A stretch of DNA of 64,000 bases from Cristatella mucedo (taxonomy: Eukaryota; Bryozoa; Phylactolaemata; Cristatellidae): NCBI GenBank assembly GCA_009760855.2, contig WPIO01000071.1, positions 749,001 through 813,000 on the forward strand, in the 5' to 3' direction. A program made the position numbers and the translations under genes. A model generated the notes under the pieces. It was not told the DNA's origin, ran no database searches, and worked only from the letters and a program-made list of their open reading frames with translations. Numbering within the stretch: the first letter of the stretch is position 1; each line of letters opens with the position of its first letter. Of the stretch, positions 1 to 11,940 are shown in pieces.

Positions 1-1060
1 TACCGCAAAGCGGACAGTAAAAAACTCTCAGCTAATAAAACTCTGATCTAAGGGCTTATTTTGCAACAGCGGCTGCGGCCGCTGCAAGAGTTTGGTGCAC
101 AAGCTCTCGTTAGACATAATGAATATGATAATAATTAAAATTCATTTATATAGCGCCCAAAGAGAACTTAATCTCTATTCAGGCGCTTCACATTTGCCTT
201 GGAGCTCGAGCCCACAAGTGCTCAACGAAAGATTTGTGGGACTTAAGAAGGCAGCCGTCCGTGAGGAGGGGCAGCGGACTATATGCAAGCGAAATCCGCT
301 GACGCTTAGCTGTCTGTACCCTTAAAAACTGTCAAATGTCACACCTTGCAACTTCGTAGAGTTGGCGACTGATGCACCCTTCATTAAATTGCAGTGCAGA
401 CAAGAAGTCCAAGGAGATCATTGAGACGGCCTGAACATGCGGTATATGGGTTGGCTTTTCTTTTGAGATTTCGCTTGGATTCTCCAGGAAAGCCAACTTC
501 TGTAATGCCCATTTACGGCTGAATTTGAAGGTGACATTCGCTTGAATGTGAGCTGGCGATTTGCTATGGCTGCTTTTATGACCCATGTTGTCTTGTTGTC
601 TCAGAGAAATGAATCTGATAGGAAAACTCGTAATCCTCGAGCAAACGACTAAAATGAATAGCATTCTAGTCAGTCTGTGCATGATGGAAAAGTTGCTTGC
701 CAAATAGCTACTGATAATCTGATGAATTTAAAAAGCGTAAGCATGTGTAGAAAAATTTGCATCGATGGAGCCAACGCTGTGAGCAACACGCTGACTTTAG
801 CTTTTTTGGTGGGATACTCACTAATAAGCTCCACCTCTGTAGAAGCTGCGCAAGGCAAGTGCACTGTGTCCACAGGATTTAAGCTTGGCTAGAGGCACTT
901 CTAAACGATGACTTTAGTCAGGGGAACGGTTGGAACCATTTGAAGCCCGATTAAGAAGTATTGACTATTAGTAGGAGTAGAATGTAGATGATGAATGTAG
1001 GAGGGGCAAGTGTAATGCACAGTGTACCCCTACACTAAAATGCTTTTAATAAATAAAAAT
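1..1060. repeat. Repeat block B1
   Basis: Matches 26069-27090 with small differences. It contains a minus-strand L2-type 3' end at about 128-200 (complement of gcgcctgaatagagattaag) and a 640-800 stretch also found at 8707-8880 and 26700-26875. No coding exon is recognisable; the short reading frames here are not conserved between copies. Confidence 0.7.
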
Positions 1061-1754
1061 GAAAATATAATGCTTTTTTAAAATGTCTTCCACTTTCTCT
1101 TTCACTGTATTTTGGCTGGAGCCTCATGTGCCTCAGTATTTTCTCTCGCCTTCAATTATGCCTATGGTTTCGACGGAAGTTGAGCGATGGAAATGTGAGA
1201 GGAGGCTGCATTGACCGATCTTTATCGAGCAGCTCTTAAATAAAGGAGTCGAAGGTTCCACTCACAGTCGTCAAAAACCTTCTCTGCGGCCGAAAACCTT
1301 AAGGATAAAAATCTGGTGCATAACTGACGTTCGGCCCTTAATAGTTCGTACCACGAACTAAACTTGACGCACCTCGATGAGTGACTAGCTCGCAGCATTT
1401 GATTCCGCGTCACTTTTCCGAGGATAGTGACTAGGCTGCCGAAATGAACGTAAAAGCTTGCGGTAAAAGAACGTTTCCCTTCTTAGGACGGACTTTGTAT
1501 GTGGAGATAAAATATGATAGTAGCAGAGCAGAGTCGGGCCCACTGCACTGCACCGGCTCTCCTACGTCCGAGCTGCGAGCAAGACTAAAATGCGCCAAAC
1601 AAGTCTCCTCGTGGTTCAAGGATAAAGTGGCTGCCACCAATGCGACGATAAGCTTCAATGGAAGCTTCTGAATGTTGAGTGAACACATCTAATTGAGGTA
1701 GGTTTTAGTTTGCTGTCCAATATTCCAGTAAACGCGGTGATTCCAGCGTCAGCT

Positions 1755-1850
1755 GGAAGCAGTCAGACTCAATCGGACTCAGTCAGATTCAGTCAGACTC
1801 GGTAGGACTTTCGGTCTGAAAGTCTGACTGAGTGGGACTGAGTCGCGTAT
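1755..1850. repeat. Short CAGTCAGACT-type repeats forming an imperfect palindrome (intron 8 of AST-1)
   Basis: The left half holds several degenerate copies of a 9-10 base unit (cagtcagactc). The right half holds the reverse complement (gtctgactgagtgggactgagtc), separated by aggactttcgg. The arms could pair as a hairpin in the transcript. A copy with few differences is at 16325-16420 in AST-2. Confidence 0.6.
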
Positions 1851-2007
1851 TGCGAAGCAGGCCCACGACCACGATCTCATGTTACGGGCCTAGTCAAGTC
1901 CTTTACCGGGATAAAGAGCCGTGTCATCGCAGTCCCGCGCCACGATACGTCACCGCTCGCTGTTTCGGCAGCGTTTATAAGCGCAGCAGACCGCGGCTGA
2001 CACTTAC

Positions 2008-5000
2008 CGGAACAGGGAGTTACCGGCTGGGCGTCGTTCCCCGATGGGCACCAGCAGGCACAGTCCAGTCCAACGAAGCCCTCTCCTGGGCACTGTTTTT
2101 CGGGACAATTGCTTTTCGCTGCGAAATATATGAATTAATGATGACTAAATTGCAACAGGAGGCCCATAGCAGCTACGCATAAAGTGACGTCTGAGTAATC
2201 CGCGTCTATTTTGTCAAAGAAAGATGCTAACTAGTAACGAGAGAGACGGCAAGTGTGAGGTTTGTTAAGCGAGATTTCCCGTGATCTCAATCTTTTGAGC
2301 ACTTTTGAGCACTCGCTCCGCATCACTAATATGGTTCATTATCAACAAAACTAAGGTCTCTACGGCAATGATCTCAAGAAAATATTTTCCATGAACTACT
2401 GTCTCTCTCTCTCCCTCTCTCCGCAGATTTGCAAGTGGTGCCACGCGATGTGATCCGACGCAAGTGGGCTATGGCTAACCTGCGCATCCGTACATCTTGT
2501 TGACACGCTTTATGTCTCTGAAGCTGAGGCCGCCACGTTGGCCGATGAGCTTCTGGAAAGCTGGATCTTTCGTCAGAATCGTCTTCTGCCCGTTGTTCGT
2601 GTGAAACTGCAAAGACCGACTGGCAGTCGTGAGTGGAGCCCGCGGAATTGCGCAGCGACGAGAGATCGCGACCGCAGTCAGCCCGCCGAGGCAAGAGCCA
2701 CCCAACAGTCGCCCGCTCGAGGAACGCCGACGCGGCGCCAAAGTCCGAGGCCGCCGCCGCGAGCCTCCTGAGCGGCGGCTTCGGGGGACGCGCGACGCTA
2801 CGAACTCACGCTTCGAACTGCTGCTTGGAACTCACGTATTCACCGTAGTGCATGACGCTCAGGTAGTCGTACGGAACGCCGAAAGTGTCGACCGCGTCTT
2901 CGGTGTACTTATCGAAATTCGGGCGTCTGTAAAGCTTGACGTTTTTCTCCACGATCTTGACGAAGTCGTCGCGATCGGGTCGGCTCTGCTCGTGGATGAA
3001 GCCGAGGGCGTGTCCGAGCTCGTGCACGATGAAGCCTTTCTGAAGCCGCCAAAACGCGGAAATAAAGCTCGCCGTAAAGCTCGCGGGTCAGCTAGGGGGG
3101 GGGGCTTTCAGTAGCTAAAGCTTAATCGCTAGCTTGTCCTCTGCGACTGCCAGCTGTTACTTCCGACCGCCGAACAATCGCGATGCGAGGTCGAACTCGG
3201 ACGGTCAGTGAAGCAGTAGGCGGCCGCACGATCGCTGCTGAGTAAACGGCCAACGCGGTCGCGGGCTCACCTTTCTGCAGTCTTCGGGCAGCGAGACTTC
3301 CTGCTGGCCGCCCCGACGACCGACTTTGGACTCGCAACGGCCTCTGTCCACGACGCTCAGATAGTCGGCGTCGGACGCTGTCGCCTGGCGGAATCGGACG
3401 CACGTGTACCTGTGGTACTCATTCAGCGCTTCCTGGAACTGCAGGCGTTCTTGGTCGGCTACAGACGGCGATTAGCATTCAGCCATAAACAGTGAGACGT
3501 CGACCTTATTACCAGTGCTGTCAGCTTCGAAGCCGCGGCGCCGTGCAGCCAACGGCTGTTAGACACGTGACTGCTTACACAAGAAAGTCGTTAAATTGTA
3601 GGGAACGACGGCGTTCACCCATCGGAAGCCTTGAACCCGATCGGCTTTCCTTCTGTGACGTCTCGTCGGCTTCGCTCTTTCTCTAAACCACAGACCGAGG
3701 TGAAGCAGGCGCGAGGTGGCGAGGCATCCTCGCAGCAGAGAGGCACGCTTACCATTCAGCGTGCGTTCAAGCGGACGAAAACTTAAGACCTCTCTCAGTG
3801 CGACGCAAGCAGCTTAGCATTGCTATCGTTATTATTGTTACCTCATCATCGACTTCCAGGTGTCCGTCTTGAAGAGCATGTCCAGCTCGACGCGAACCAC
3901 GTTCGCAGTCTTCGTTAGCCGCAGAATCTTCGCTGCAACAATTGAAGGACTCGCTACGACGGCCGACATTTTGTTGCCCAACATTTTATGATCGGCGAGA
4001 AAAGGGCAAGCAGCAAATATTAATTGTGCTACCTTAGTTACAAACAATTCCATAAATAACACCATTAATAAATAACAACAGTAATAATAATTAGTAATAT
4101 CAATATTAATAATTAATCACTTTTAACTATTAATGATTAATGGTTATATAGTTAAGCTCCGTGTGCGTTCCACAAAGGTATATTTACGATATAGTTAATT
4201 CAACATCCTCAGTTGTGTAGTGGCAGCAGAATAGTACCAGCTAACGCCATCGCTTGCAGTGCAAATAAGTGTTGCCCTCAGCCGGACTCGAACCCACGAC
4301 CCGGTTTGTGAACAACGAGCACCTTACCTCCTGGGCGAAGACTATGGGGTCGTCTGAATGCAAAACTTTTCAGCGATTACTAGCGCAACATGAACGCAGT
4401 AAGATAATCTATGCTGCTAATCTGCCATCGCTAGCTTTTCCTATAAGTCGCCGAATCTCCGGATAAAATCAAGTGACAGTCCTATAAAAAACGACGGTGC
4501 CAAACTATACCCTTTGAACTTGACCAATAGTTGATTCAGCCTCTGATCTCCGTCCGATTGACATATGATCCAGGTCGTGCTCTCAAGTCCTTAAGGCAAT
4601 TTCCAGTTGCAAGCATTGGGCGATTGCCACCACGCCTCCTAAGTCGCCATGTAAAACACGAGGATGCGGATTCAGCAATATATCAGCTGATTTACTTTTA
4701 ATTTTGCTTCGCCTCGTCAATCGATTTGCGAATTCAACATAGCAGCGTGCCCCGAGTATGACCGGTGAGATCGCTCATCACTTCAGCACATGGATACTCA
4801 TCAGGCAACGATGATGGCTGCAGAGTGCCGCTGTCACCAGATTGTACTCGCCGCTACCGTGCGAGACAGCGAACGAATTGGGCGCAGCGATGGTTTGTTT
4901 ACCTGAAAACGCTTGTCGCGTGATCTCCAACGCTTGCCATTAAGAGCACGTTCCACGACGACGTGCCGCCATCTTGCAACACTAGTTCGCTTGACAGCTG

Positions 5001-7060
5001 ACGGCATTACTAGTAGGCCCGCCCTACTGTCCTTAGACGTGCTTTTGGATGCTGCTATAGACGCAGCGATCGGTCGCTTACAGCTGATGCAAAACTCGGC
5101 AGCTAGGCTTGTCTGTCGTGAGCGTCGCTCGCCGACCTGCACTGGCTACCAGTCAAGCAATGCATCGACTTTGAGGTTGTGTCGCTAAATGTTAAGGTCC
5201 GTCCATTCTTTGGCTCCAGCCTACCCATCCTATCTACTGCACTACCAAGCTAAGCATAATACCGTCCACTCTCTGGATGTAACTGTTTACATATAACTGT
5301 TAAAAAACCTCAAATCCTTTGGAGAACTTGCCATTAGTTCGGATGCACCCAAAGCTGGTACTCACTCCCGACTTCCTTCAAGACATTTGCTGGACTTCAT
5401 CAGTTTAAAACGAAACTAAAAACGCTCCCGTGTATGACAACATTTAGTTGGTCTCTGTGATTCGTCCTTTATGTGCTAATGCGTGCTAACGTTGTTGCAT
5501 ACTACCACTAACGTCACTCCTAACCATGTCATTCTCGTTGCTTATTGAGCATGCTACCACTAACTATCCAATCGTTTTTCCTTTGCAGAAAAATCGAAGC
5601 TCCTTGAAAGAGATGAACTTCTCTGAGGGCGCATAATAAAGTGTGTTGTTATAATTATTATTTATATTATGAGTTCACCGATGTGTTTCTGCTACTTCTG
5701 CCGTTCGTACGATGACGTATTAAATGTTCGGTGTGAAAAGTTTGGACACTGCGTTTTTGGCAAATGCCAAATTCTAGAATGTTCTCCAGGAAGACCTTTG
5801 TTAAGGCACACCAAGGCCAACCTCAAGGACACCAAGCTGCTTGAACTGAGCTCACATACAGTTCGAGCAGATTCGCGAGAGACCGACATAAGCAATCAGC
5901 ACTACGAAAAAATTTGCGTAGCGTCTGCTCGCTGTGAACTCTGCTCGCTGTAACGTCTTGTCTTCAGAGGTCCCGTGCCTCATTTGTTGCGCGAGCACGG
6001 CAGCACAGGCAGCAGACGTCCTCTGCGCCTCGCTGAGCGATCGAGCGGACGCTGCGGGTGGGAATGGGGCGGAATCCCAATCAAACAATCAATTTTGGCC
6101 GGCAGTAGTCTGCTGCATCCGTCGGCAGCTTGGGCGGGCGCAGCAGTCGCGTCCGCGCGTGCCAGCAGCCGGCCGCGCCGTCTAGCGAAACTCACGTGAC
6201 TCTGACGATCCCATTATCGCCTGATCAATCGTCATTTCTTTACCATTTAAGACCGTTGCGTCCGTCGTGCAATGCAAAGTCTGAGTACATGAAAGAAAAG
6301 AAAAGTAACTAACTTCTCAAGCGGCTTTCGAACTGCGTGAGATGTTGCGAACTCAGAGCCGTCTGTGATAACGCGATGCGGAGCCGAGGTGTCATCAGCT
6401 TGCAGTCGATGGCGACGTTGGATTCAACCGTCGGTTGACAGACGTCCCGAATCAACTAGACTAATAACGCTATGGCGGCTACGGGACGTCGCTGCCCATC
6501 TAGCCCGGAGCCTTCTCTGAATGTGCACTTATTGCTGGCGCACTGAGCCTAGTAGTGCACCACGTGGCCGCGTCAGTGCTCCGTTAGTAAATATCCCGCC
6601 GACGTGTCGCACGCTGCGGCTGGCAGGTGCAAAAGTCCGATCTACGACTACAGCTTCCGACGCGGCCGCGGCAGCGGTGCGGTTCCTGAACTACGTTTTA
6701 TCGTTCTATTCTCTATTAACAAAAACATAATTAATTCTCTTTACTAAAAAATATTTATTCCCTATTCTGAAACAACATTCAACTTGCTCGCGAATCGGAC
6801 ACCTCCGGGTTGACATGGCAAGGAAGCTGCATTGCGACGGTCCCCGGATCATTAGACGTTCGGTCTGTGAGGCCCCTAAAATTCGTTAGCGATAAGGCGT
6901 TTCCTGCTAGCGCGTGCCGTTAGGGAGAGCGACGGCGCGAAGGCGAGGCAGCAGCGGCGGCGGCGGCGGCGCCTCGGCGCCAGCGAGCGGAGACGCAGCG
7001 AGGCGATGGCAAACTGACCAACAGGAAGAAGATGGCAGGTAGCATGGCAACGTGCATCAT
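2008..7060 (-). CDS. AST-1, secreted astacin-family zinc metalloprotease, exons 1-8 (3' end beyond the left edge)
   Basis: Exons, 5' to 3' on the minus strand: 7060-7019, 6280-6196, 3932-3842, 3682-3579, 3458-3271, 3039-2836, 2606-2480, 2118-2008. All introns are GT-AG and phases agree, giving 952 nt without a stop. Exon 1 starts at the ATG shared with the paralogues and encodes a hydrophobic signal core (VAMLPAIFFLL). Exon 4 carries a basic site (RRHRRK) where the propeptide should be removed, then RWVNAVVPY, the start of the mature astacin domain. Exon 6 holds the zinc motif HELGHALGFIHEQSR and Met-turn SVMHY, both intact. The four astacin cysteines lie in TCVRF, GRCESK, EDCRK and MYGC. Exon 8 is a Cys-rich module ending CACWC. 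Astacins are secreted endopeptidases; the substrate is unknown. The ShK exons found in AST-2 should lie left of position 1 or are lost. Confidence 0.85.
4186..4345 (-). mobile_element. tRNA-derived SINE
   Basis: On the minus strand a tRNA-like head carries an A-box-like stretch and a perfect B box, GGTTCGAGTCC (4293-4283). It is followed by a body with CACTGCAAGCGATGGCG and an AT-rich end. It does not fold as a functional tRNA gene. The same family is at 43160-43325, 62047-62212 and 14570-14660. Confidence 0.65.
5040..5655 (+). mobile_element. Degenerate LINE fragment in the long intron 2 of AST-1
   Basis: Contains the reverse-transcriptase-end motif encoding QNSAARLVCRERRS, then a family-typical 3' end near 5590-5640. 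The duplicate is 19612-20235. Confidence 0.65.
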
Positions 7061-7143
7061 TCGTACGACGCTTCTGCAGCCGGTACCTCCGCCGATGATG
7101 GTCAAGAACCACCACATTCGTTCGCTCGAGCAGCCGTACGGAC

Positions 7144-7153
7144 TGTATTTAAC
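7144..7153 (-). promoter_or_regulatory. TATA-like element of AST-1
   Basis: The minus strand reads GTTAAATACA about 85 bases upstream of the exon-1 ATG at 7060. The same element stands at almost the same distance in AST-2, AST-3 and AST-5, which suggests a core promoter. Transcription would start near 7115-7120, leaving a 5' leader of about 55-60 bases. Confidence 0.5.
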
Positions 7154-7599
7154 AGCGGCTTACGTTACGGCTGGTTCAGCTGAGACGAGGTGCCGAATCA
7201 TGATTGGACGGGATCTTTTAGACCGAAGTGCCGCGTTTTGACAAAGCGGCTTGCGGTAGCCAACAGACTTCACCTTACGCAACGCAGAGAAAGTTAGAAG
7301 CGTAGCTGAGTCAGCAGGGCAGACAAGGAAGTAAGCGGCATGAAAATCTCAGCGGAAGTAACGACTGGAAAAAATTGCTACAGTTGGCAGCTGGAGAGAA
7401 GATGTCGTCTAATAATTTTTTAAGACGCGAGTACCGCTGTCAGCGACCTGCACAGCAAAATCTCCTGTCGCCAATGGTGTTTGAGGATTGCTAAATGGTA
7501 TGCATCTCCGTACGTAATAATGCAAACGCTAACACACTAACAGGGTTTTATCCAGGAACCTTTTATGCAGGAGTCTATTACTGCTATATGTATGTAGCG

Positions 7600-8709
<1,110 letters not shown>

Positions 8710-9559
8710 AGCAAACGACTCAAGCAAACTACTAAAATGACTAGCATTCTAATCAGTCTGCATGATGGAAAAGTCGCTTGCCAAATGGCTATTCATAATC
8801 TGATGAATTCAGAAAGCGTAAGCACGTGCAGAAAAATTCGCATCGATGGAGCCAACGCTGTGAGCAACACGCTGACTTTAGCTTTGGATTACTGCAAGTG
8901 CCTGATTGCACATGCCGATAGACAAGCACTTCCACACGCAATGCTGACTCACTCCAGCAAACCCACTGCGTCTGACCTTCAGCTTTGGCCCTGCTGTGAC
9001 CTACTCGTGCAGTCGACGCCCTGCTCTGTGAGCTGCCTAAAGTCTCTTAACTCGATGCCCTGAGCCGAACGCTTTCTCTCGCTGATCTTCTGCTTCCGAA
9101 AATTTATTTTTGTCGCAATACTGCTGTACTGCGTCATAGAACGTCCCGAATGAGTTTGCACGTCTGACCGAGCGAAACTCTCCGTCGCAGCCAGGACTCG
9201 CTGTAATTTACTGGCGACATCAAGAAAGCATAGAATATTTATGTAGGCTCTGAAGCATCGCAAATAAATACAAGTTATTACTGGGCGCTCATCGCTTTGT
9301 ATTTGAGGTCTACAGATGGTCGTTTTACTTGTTTTGAGCTCAGGCCAATTCCACGATTGAAATCCTTGACTTCAGTCGAGTCGCGGCTTATTATCCCTTA
9401 AGTTTTATTCTCTGCTATCGAGCGTCTAAGTTACCCTTTATGTGCATATTATCATTCTAGTCCAATTTCTACTTAGTAAAGGCTTTATCAAAAGTCTTTC
9501 TAGAGAAAATATAAAGGAATTGGGAGTCTAATGTTGCTAGTAAGTTCCAGTCTGGAGCA

Positions 9560-10485
9560 AATCACTCCACTTACACTTATCAATGCAGACTTGGGTAGAG
9601 TGTAGAGGTAGAGAATCAGCTCGAAATCTAGGTGTCATATTCGCAAGCGACCTCTCGTTAGACGACCATATCAGCTTCACATTCAAATCTGCCTATTTTC
9701 AGCTTCATAAAATTGCTAAAATGTTGGCTTGTTTAGATAAGGATACCACATCTAAGTTGGTCAATGCATTCGTGAAATCCCGTCTCGACTTCTGCAACTC
9801 ACTGTTTGCTGGCATACCAGCATGTGCGATCAGGCGATTGCAGCTGGTGCAAAACTCGGCAGCTAGACTTGTCTGTCGTGAGCGTCGCAGTTGCCACATT
9901 ACTCCACTTCTCGCCGACCTGCACTGGCTACCAGTCAAGCAACGGATTGACTTCAAGGTTTTGTCGCTCACTTTTAGGTCACTTCATTCTATGGCTCCAG
10001 CCTGTCTTTCAAATATAATGCCCCATCAGGCCAAGCATCGTACCATCGTGCCACTTTTCGGAATCCAACAGTCTACAAATACCTCGTACAAACCTCAAAT
10101 CCTTTGGAGACCGTGCATTTAGTTCGTACGCTCCCAAAGCCTGGAACCGACTGCCGACCTGCGTCAGAACTTCCCCTGACCTGACCACATTTAAAAAGAA
10201 CTTAAAAACACACTTATTTAGGACAGCATTAAGTGGGTCCCTGTGATTCGTCCTTCATGTGCTTGTGCGTGCTGACACTATGCATGCTGCCACTAACCAC
10301 ATTTGCATGCTGACCCTGTGCATGTCATCCCTAACCACGTTATTCATTTTGTTTGATTATCAAGCATGATATTACTCACGATTCAATTGCATTTCCCTTT
10401 GCAGCAAATGTAAAGCGCTCAGAGAGAGATTGAGTGCTCTGAGGGTGCTTTATCAAGTGCATTACTATTATTATTCCTTTATTAG
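9560..10485 (+). mobile_element. LINE fragment, second L2-type family
   Basis: Open for 179 codons (9583-10122) and about 80% like the 34606-33605 frame by eye, then frameshifted. The 3' end carries agcgctcagagagagattg and an ATT tail near 10460-10490. Confidence 0.8.
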
Positions 10486-10489
10486 TATT

Positions 10490-11055
10490 ATGTTATCATA
10501 TTTCACTGTTTTTTAAGCATCGGTGAATATTTTCATGTGCGGCTCCTTTGAGCCACGTTGATATAGCAGCAATATTTATGTCGCAGTTGGCCAACTCGTA
10601 ACGCAGCTCTGTAAAGCATTTCAAGCAGGTTCGCAGAGCTTCGCAAGTTCGTCGACAGTCTGAATAAGACGCTGCATCGTGCTACTGGGGGAGAAAAATT
10701 TCGACGTCTGTCTACATAGAATTTAATCGCATCAGCTCAACTTGAAGGAGAGGCACGCTAGTGGTGGCGAGACAAACCGAAGGTAAGCCTCGGAATCGCT
10801 GTAACACGTGCACTCCTGACGTAGCTTGAGCGGTACAGAAGGGCGACGCTAGCGAACCTCCAGCGAATTTCCTATAATTTGACCCGTTTTCCAGAGTCGG
10901 CTCACAAGCCGCGCGTATAATCAAGAGGAGCCCTGCTGAGCTATCGCTGAGAGATGATTTCGACTCTGCTCAGTGGGTGTGGCGTGTGCAGACGCGAAGC
11001 CGCCGGCCGACTAGTGCCGTCCGTACAAGCGGCCGTCGCCATGTTCCTCTAACCG
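10490..11055. other. Gene-free stretch downstream of AST-2
   Basis: Likely the 3' untranslated region or flank of AST-2. I see no clear polyadenylation signal and no reading frame worth naming. Confidence 0.3.
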
Positions 11056-11059
11056 GTGT

Positions 11060-11865
11060 TCACGTAGTAGAGGAAGCAGCCCTCGGCGTCGTTCGGGCAG
11101 CCGAGGCAGAGGCGGCGGCGACGACTGCGGCGGCCGCGATCGGGCAGACTCCGCAAGCCCTCGGGCAGTGCTGCTGCATGTAGGCCGCGTAGAGCTTCGA
11201 GACGCAGTAGCCGCGCTCACGCCAATAGTCGCAGTGAGTCTCCGTGTCCTGGCAGCGAGCTGCAGCGAACGGTCGAGTTGGCGCCAATAATTGCAGCGAG
11301 CGTCTGCGTCGAGGCAGCGAGCTGCAGCCAACGGAGTGCCAGTTTTCGCGCTCTGTTGACCGTTCGCCTTCAGCTTGCATGTCGCTTCGAGCGAGCGACG
11401 CGGCGCCGTCGCCGGGTCTCGCACCCTCGTGCTGGCTTCAAGCGTGCGTGCTGCTAGCGGCGGCTCCACTAGCTGCGATGGGCGGACAGCGATGGACGAT
11501 GGGCGCGCCTGCCTACCTACCTGGTGCCACTGCCGCTGCAGTCGCGTCCGCGCCGTTGCACGATCGGCAGGACGCGGCGCAGTTGGCGAGCATGTATCCT
11601 GGGTTGGCGTTGCATTCGCCTCGCCGAGCCCGGCCGCTGCATCGGGCGTTTTTGTCCCGACACGGGCGCCCTCTTTCGGTCGTGGCTTTGATGACCTTGG
11701 CCGGACGTGTTGAGGCAGATGGTTGCCGCGTCGTCTGCTTAGGCCAAGCAGTGGACGGCTGCGTTTGTCCGGCGATAGTTTGCATCAGGGTCAGCGAAGG
11801 TTGAGGGCCGGGAAGTTCATACTTTGTCCATGCAACTGCCAACGAAAGAATCTTATCAACGCTCT

Positions 11866-11940
<75 letters not shown>

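Larger units (their letters stand above)
1130..7580. repeat. Segmental duplication, copy 1 (AST-1 segment)
   Basis: The sequence aligns nearly base for base with about 15701-22150 at an offset of roughly 14.57 kb, introns, SINE and LINE remnant included. It starts near the shared text gcctcagtattttctctcgc and ends near the shared text gcaggagtctattac. Confidence 0.85.

Noticed and set aside
1431-1688. 85-residue frame conserved at 16002-16229, and the plus-strand frame opposite it
   Set aside because: Conservation is explained by the recent segmental duplication; no splice sites or domain were found, and both strands are equally open.
2400-2425. A textbook 3' splice site on the plus strand (TC tract then ccgcag), also at 16970-17008
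   Set aside because: The gene runs on the minus strand and no plus-strand exon follows; it is a chance effect of the TC tract.
2629-3114. 161-residue plus-strand frame across AST-1 exons 6 and 7
   Set aside because: Antisense shadow of the astacin exons. The same holds for 36652-37125, 54452-55186, 43581-43955, 62464-62838 and 63612-63914.
4269-4345. Possible tRNA gene on the minus strand
   Set aside because: The B box is good but the acceptor and D arms do not pair, and a SINE body follows.
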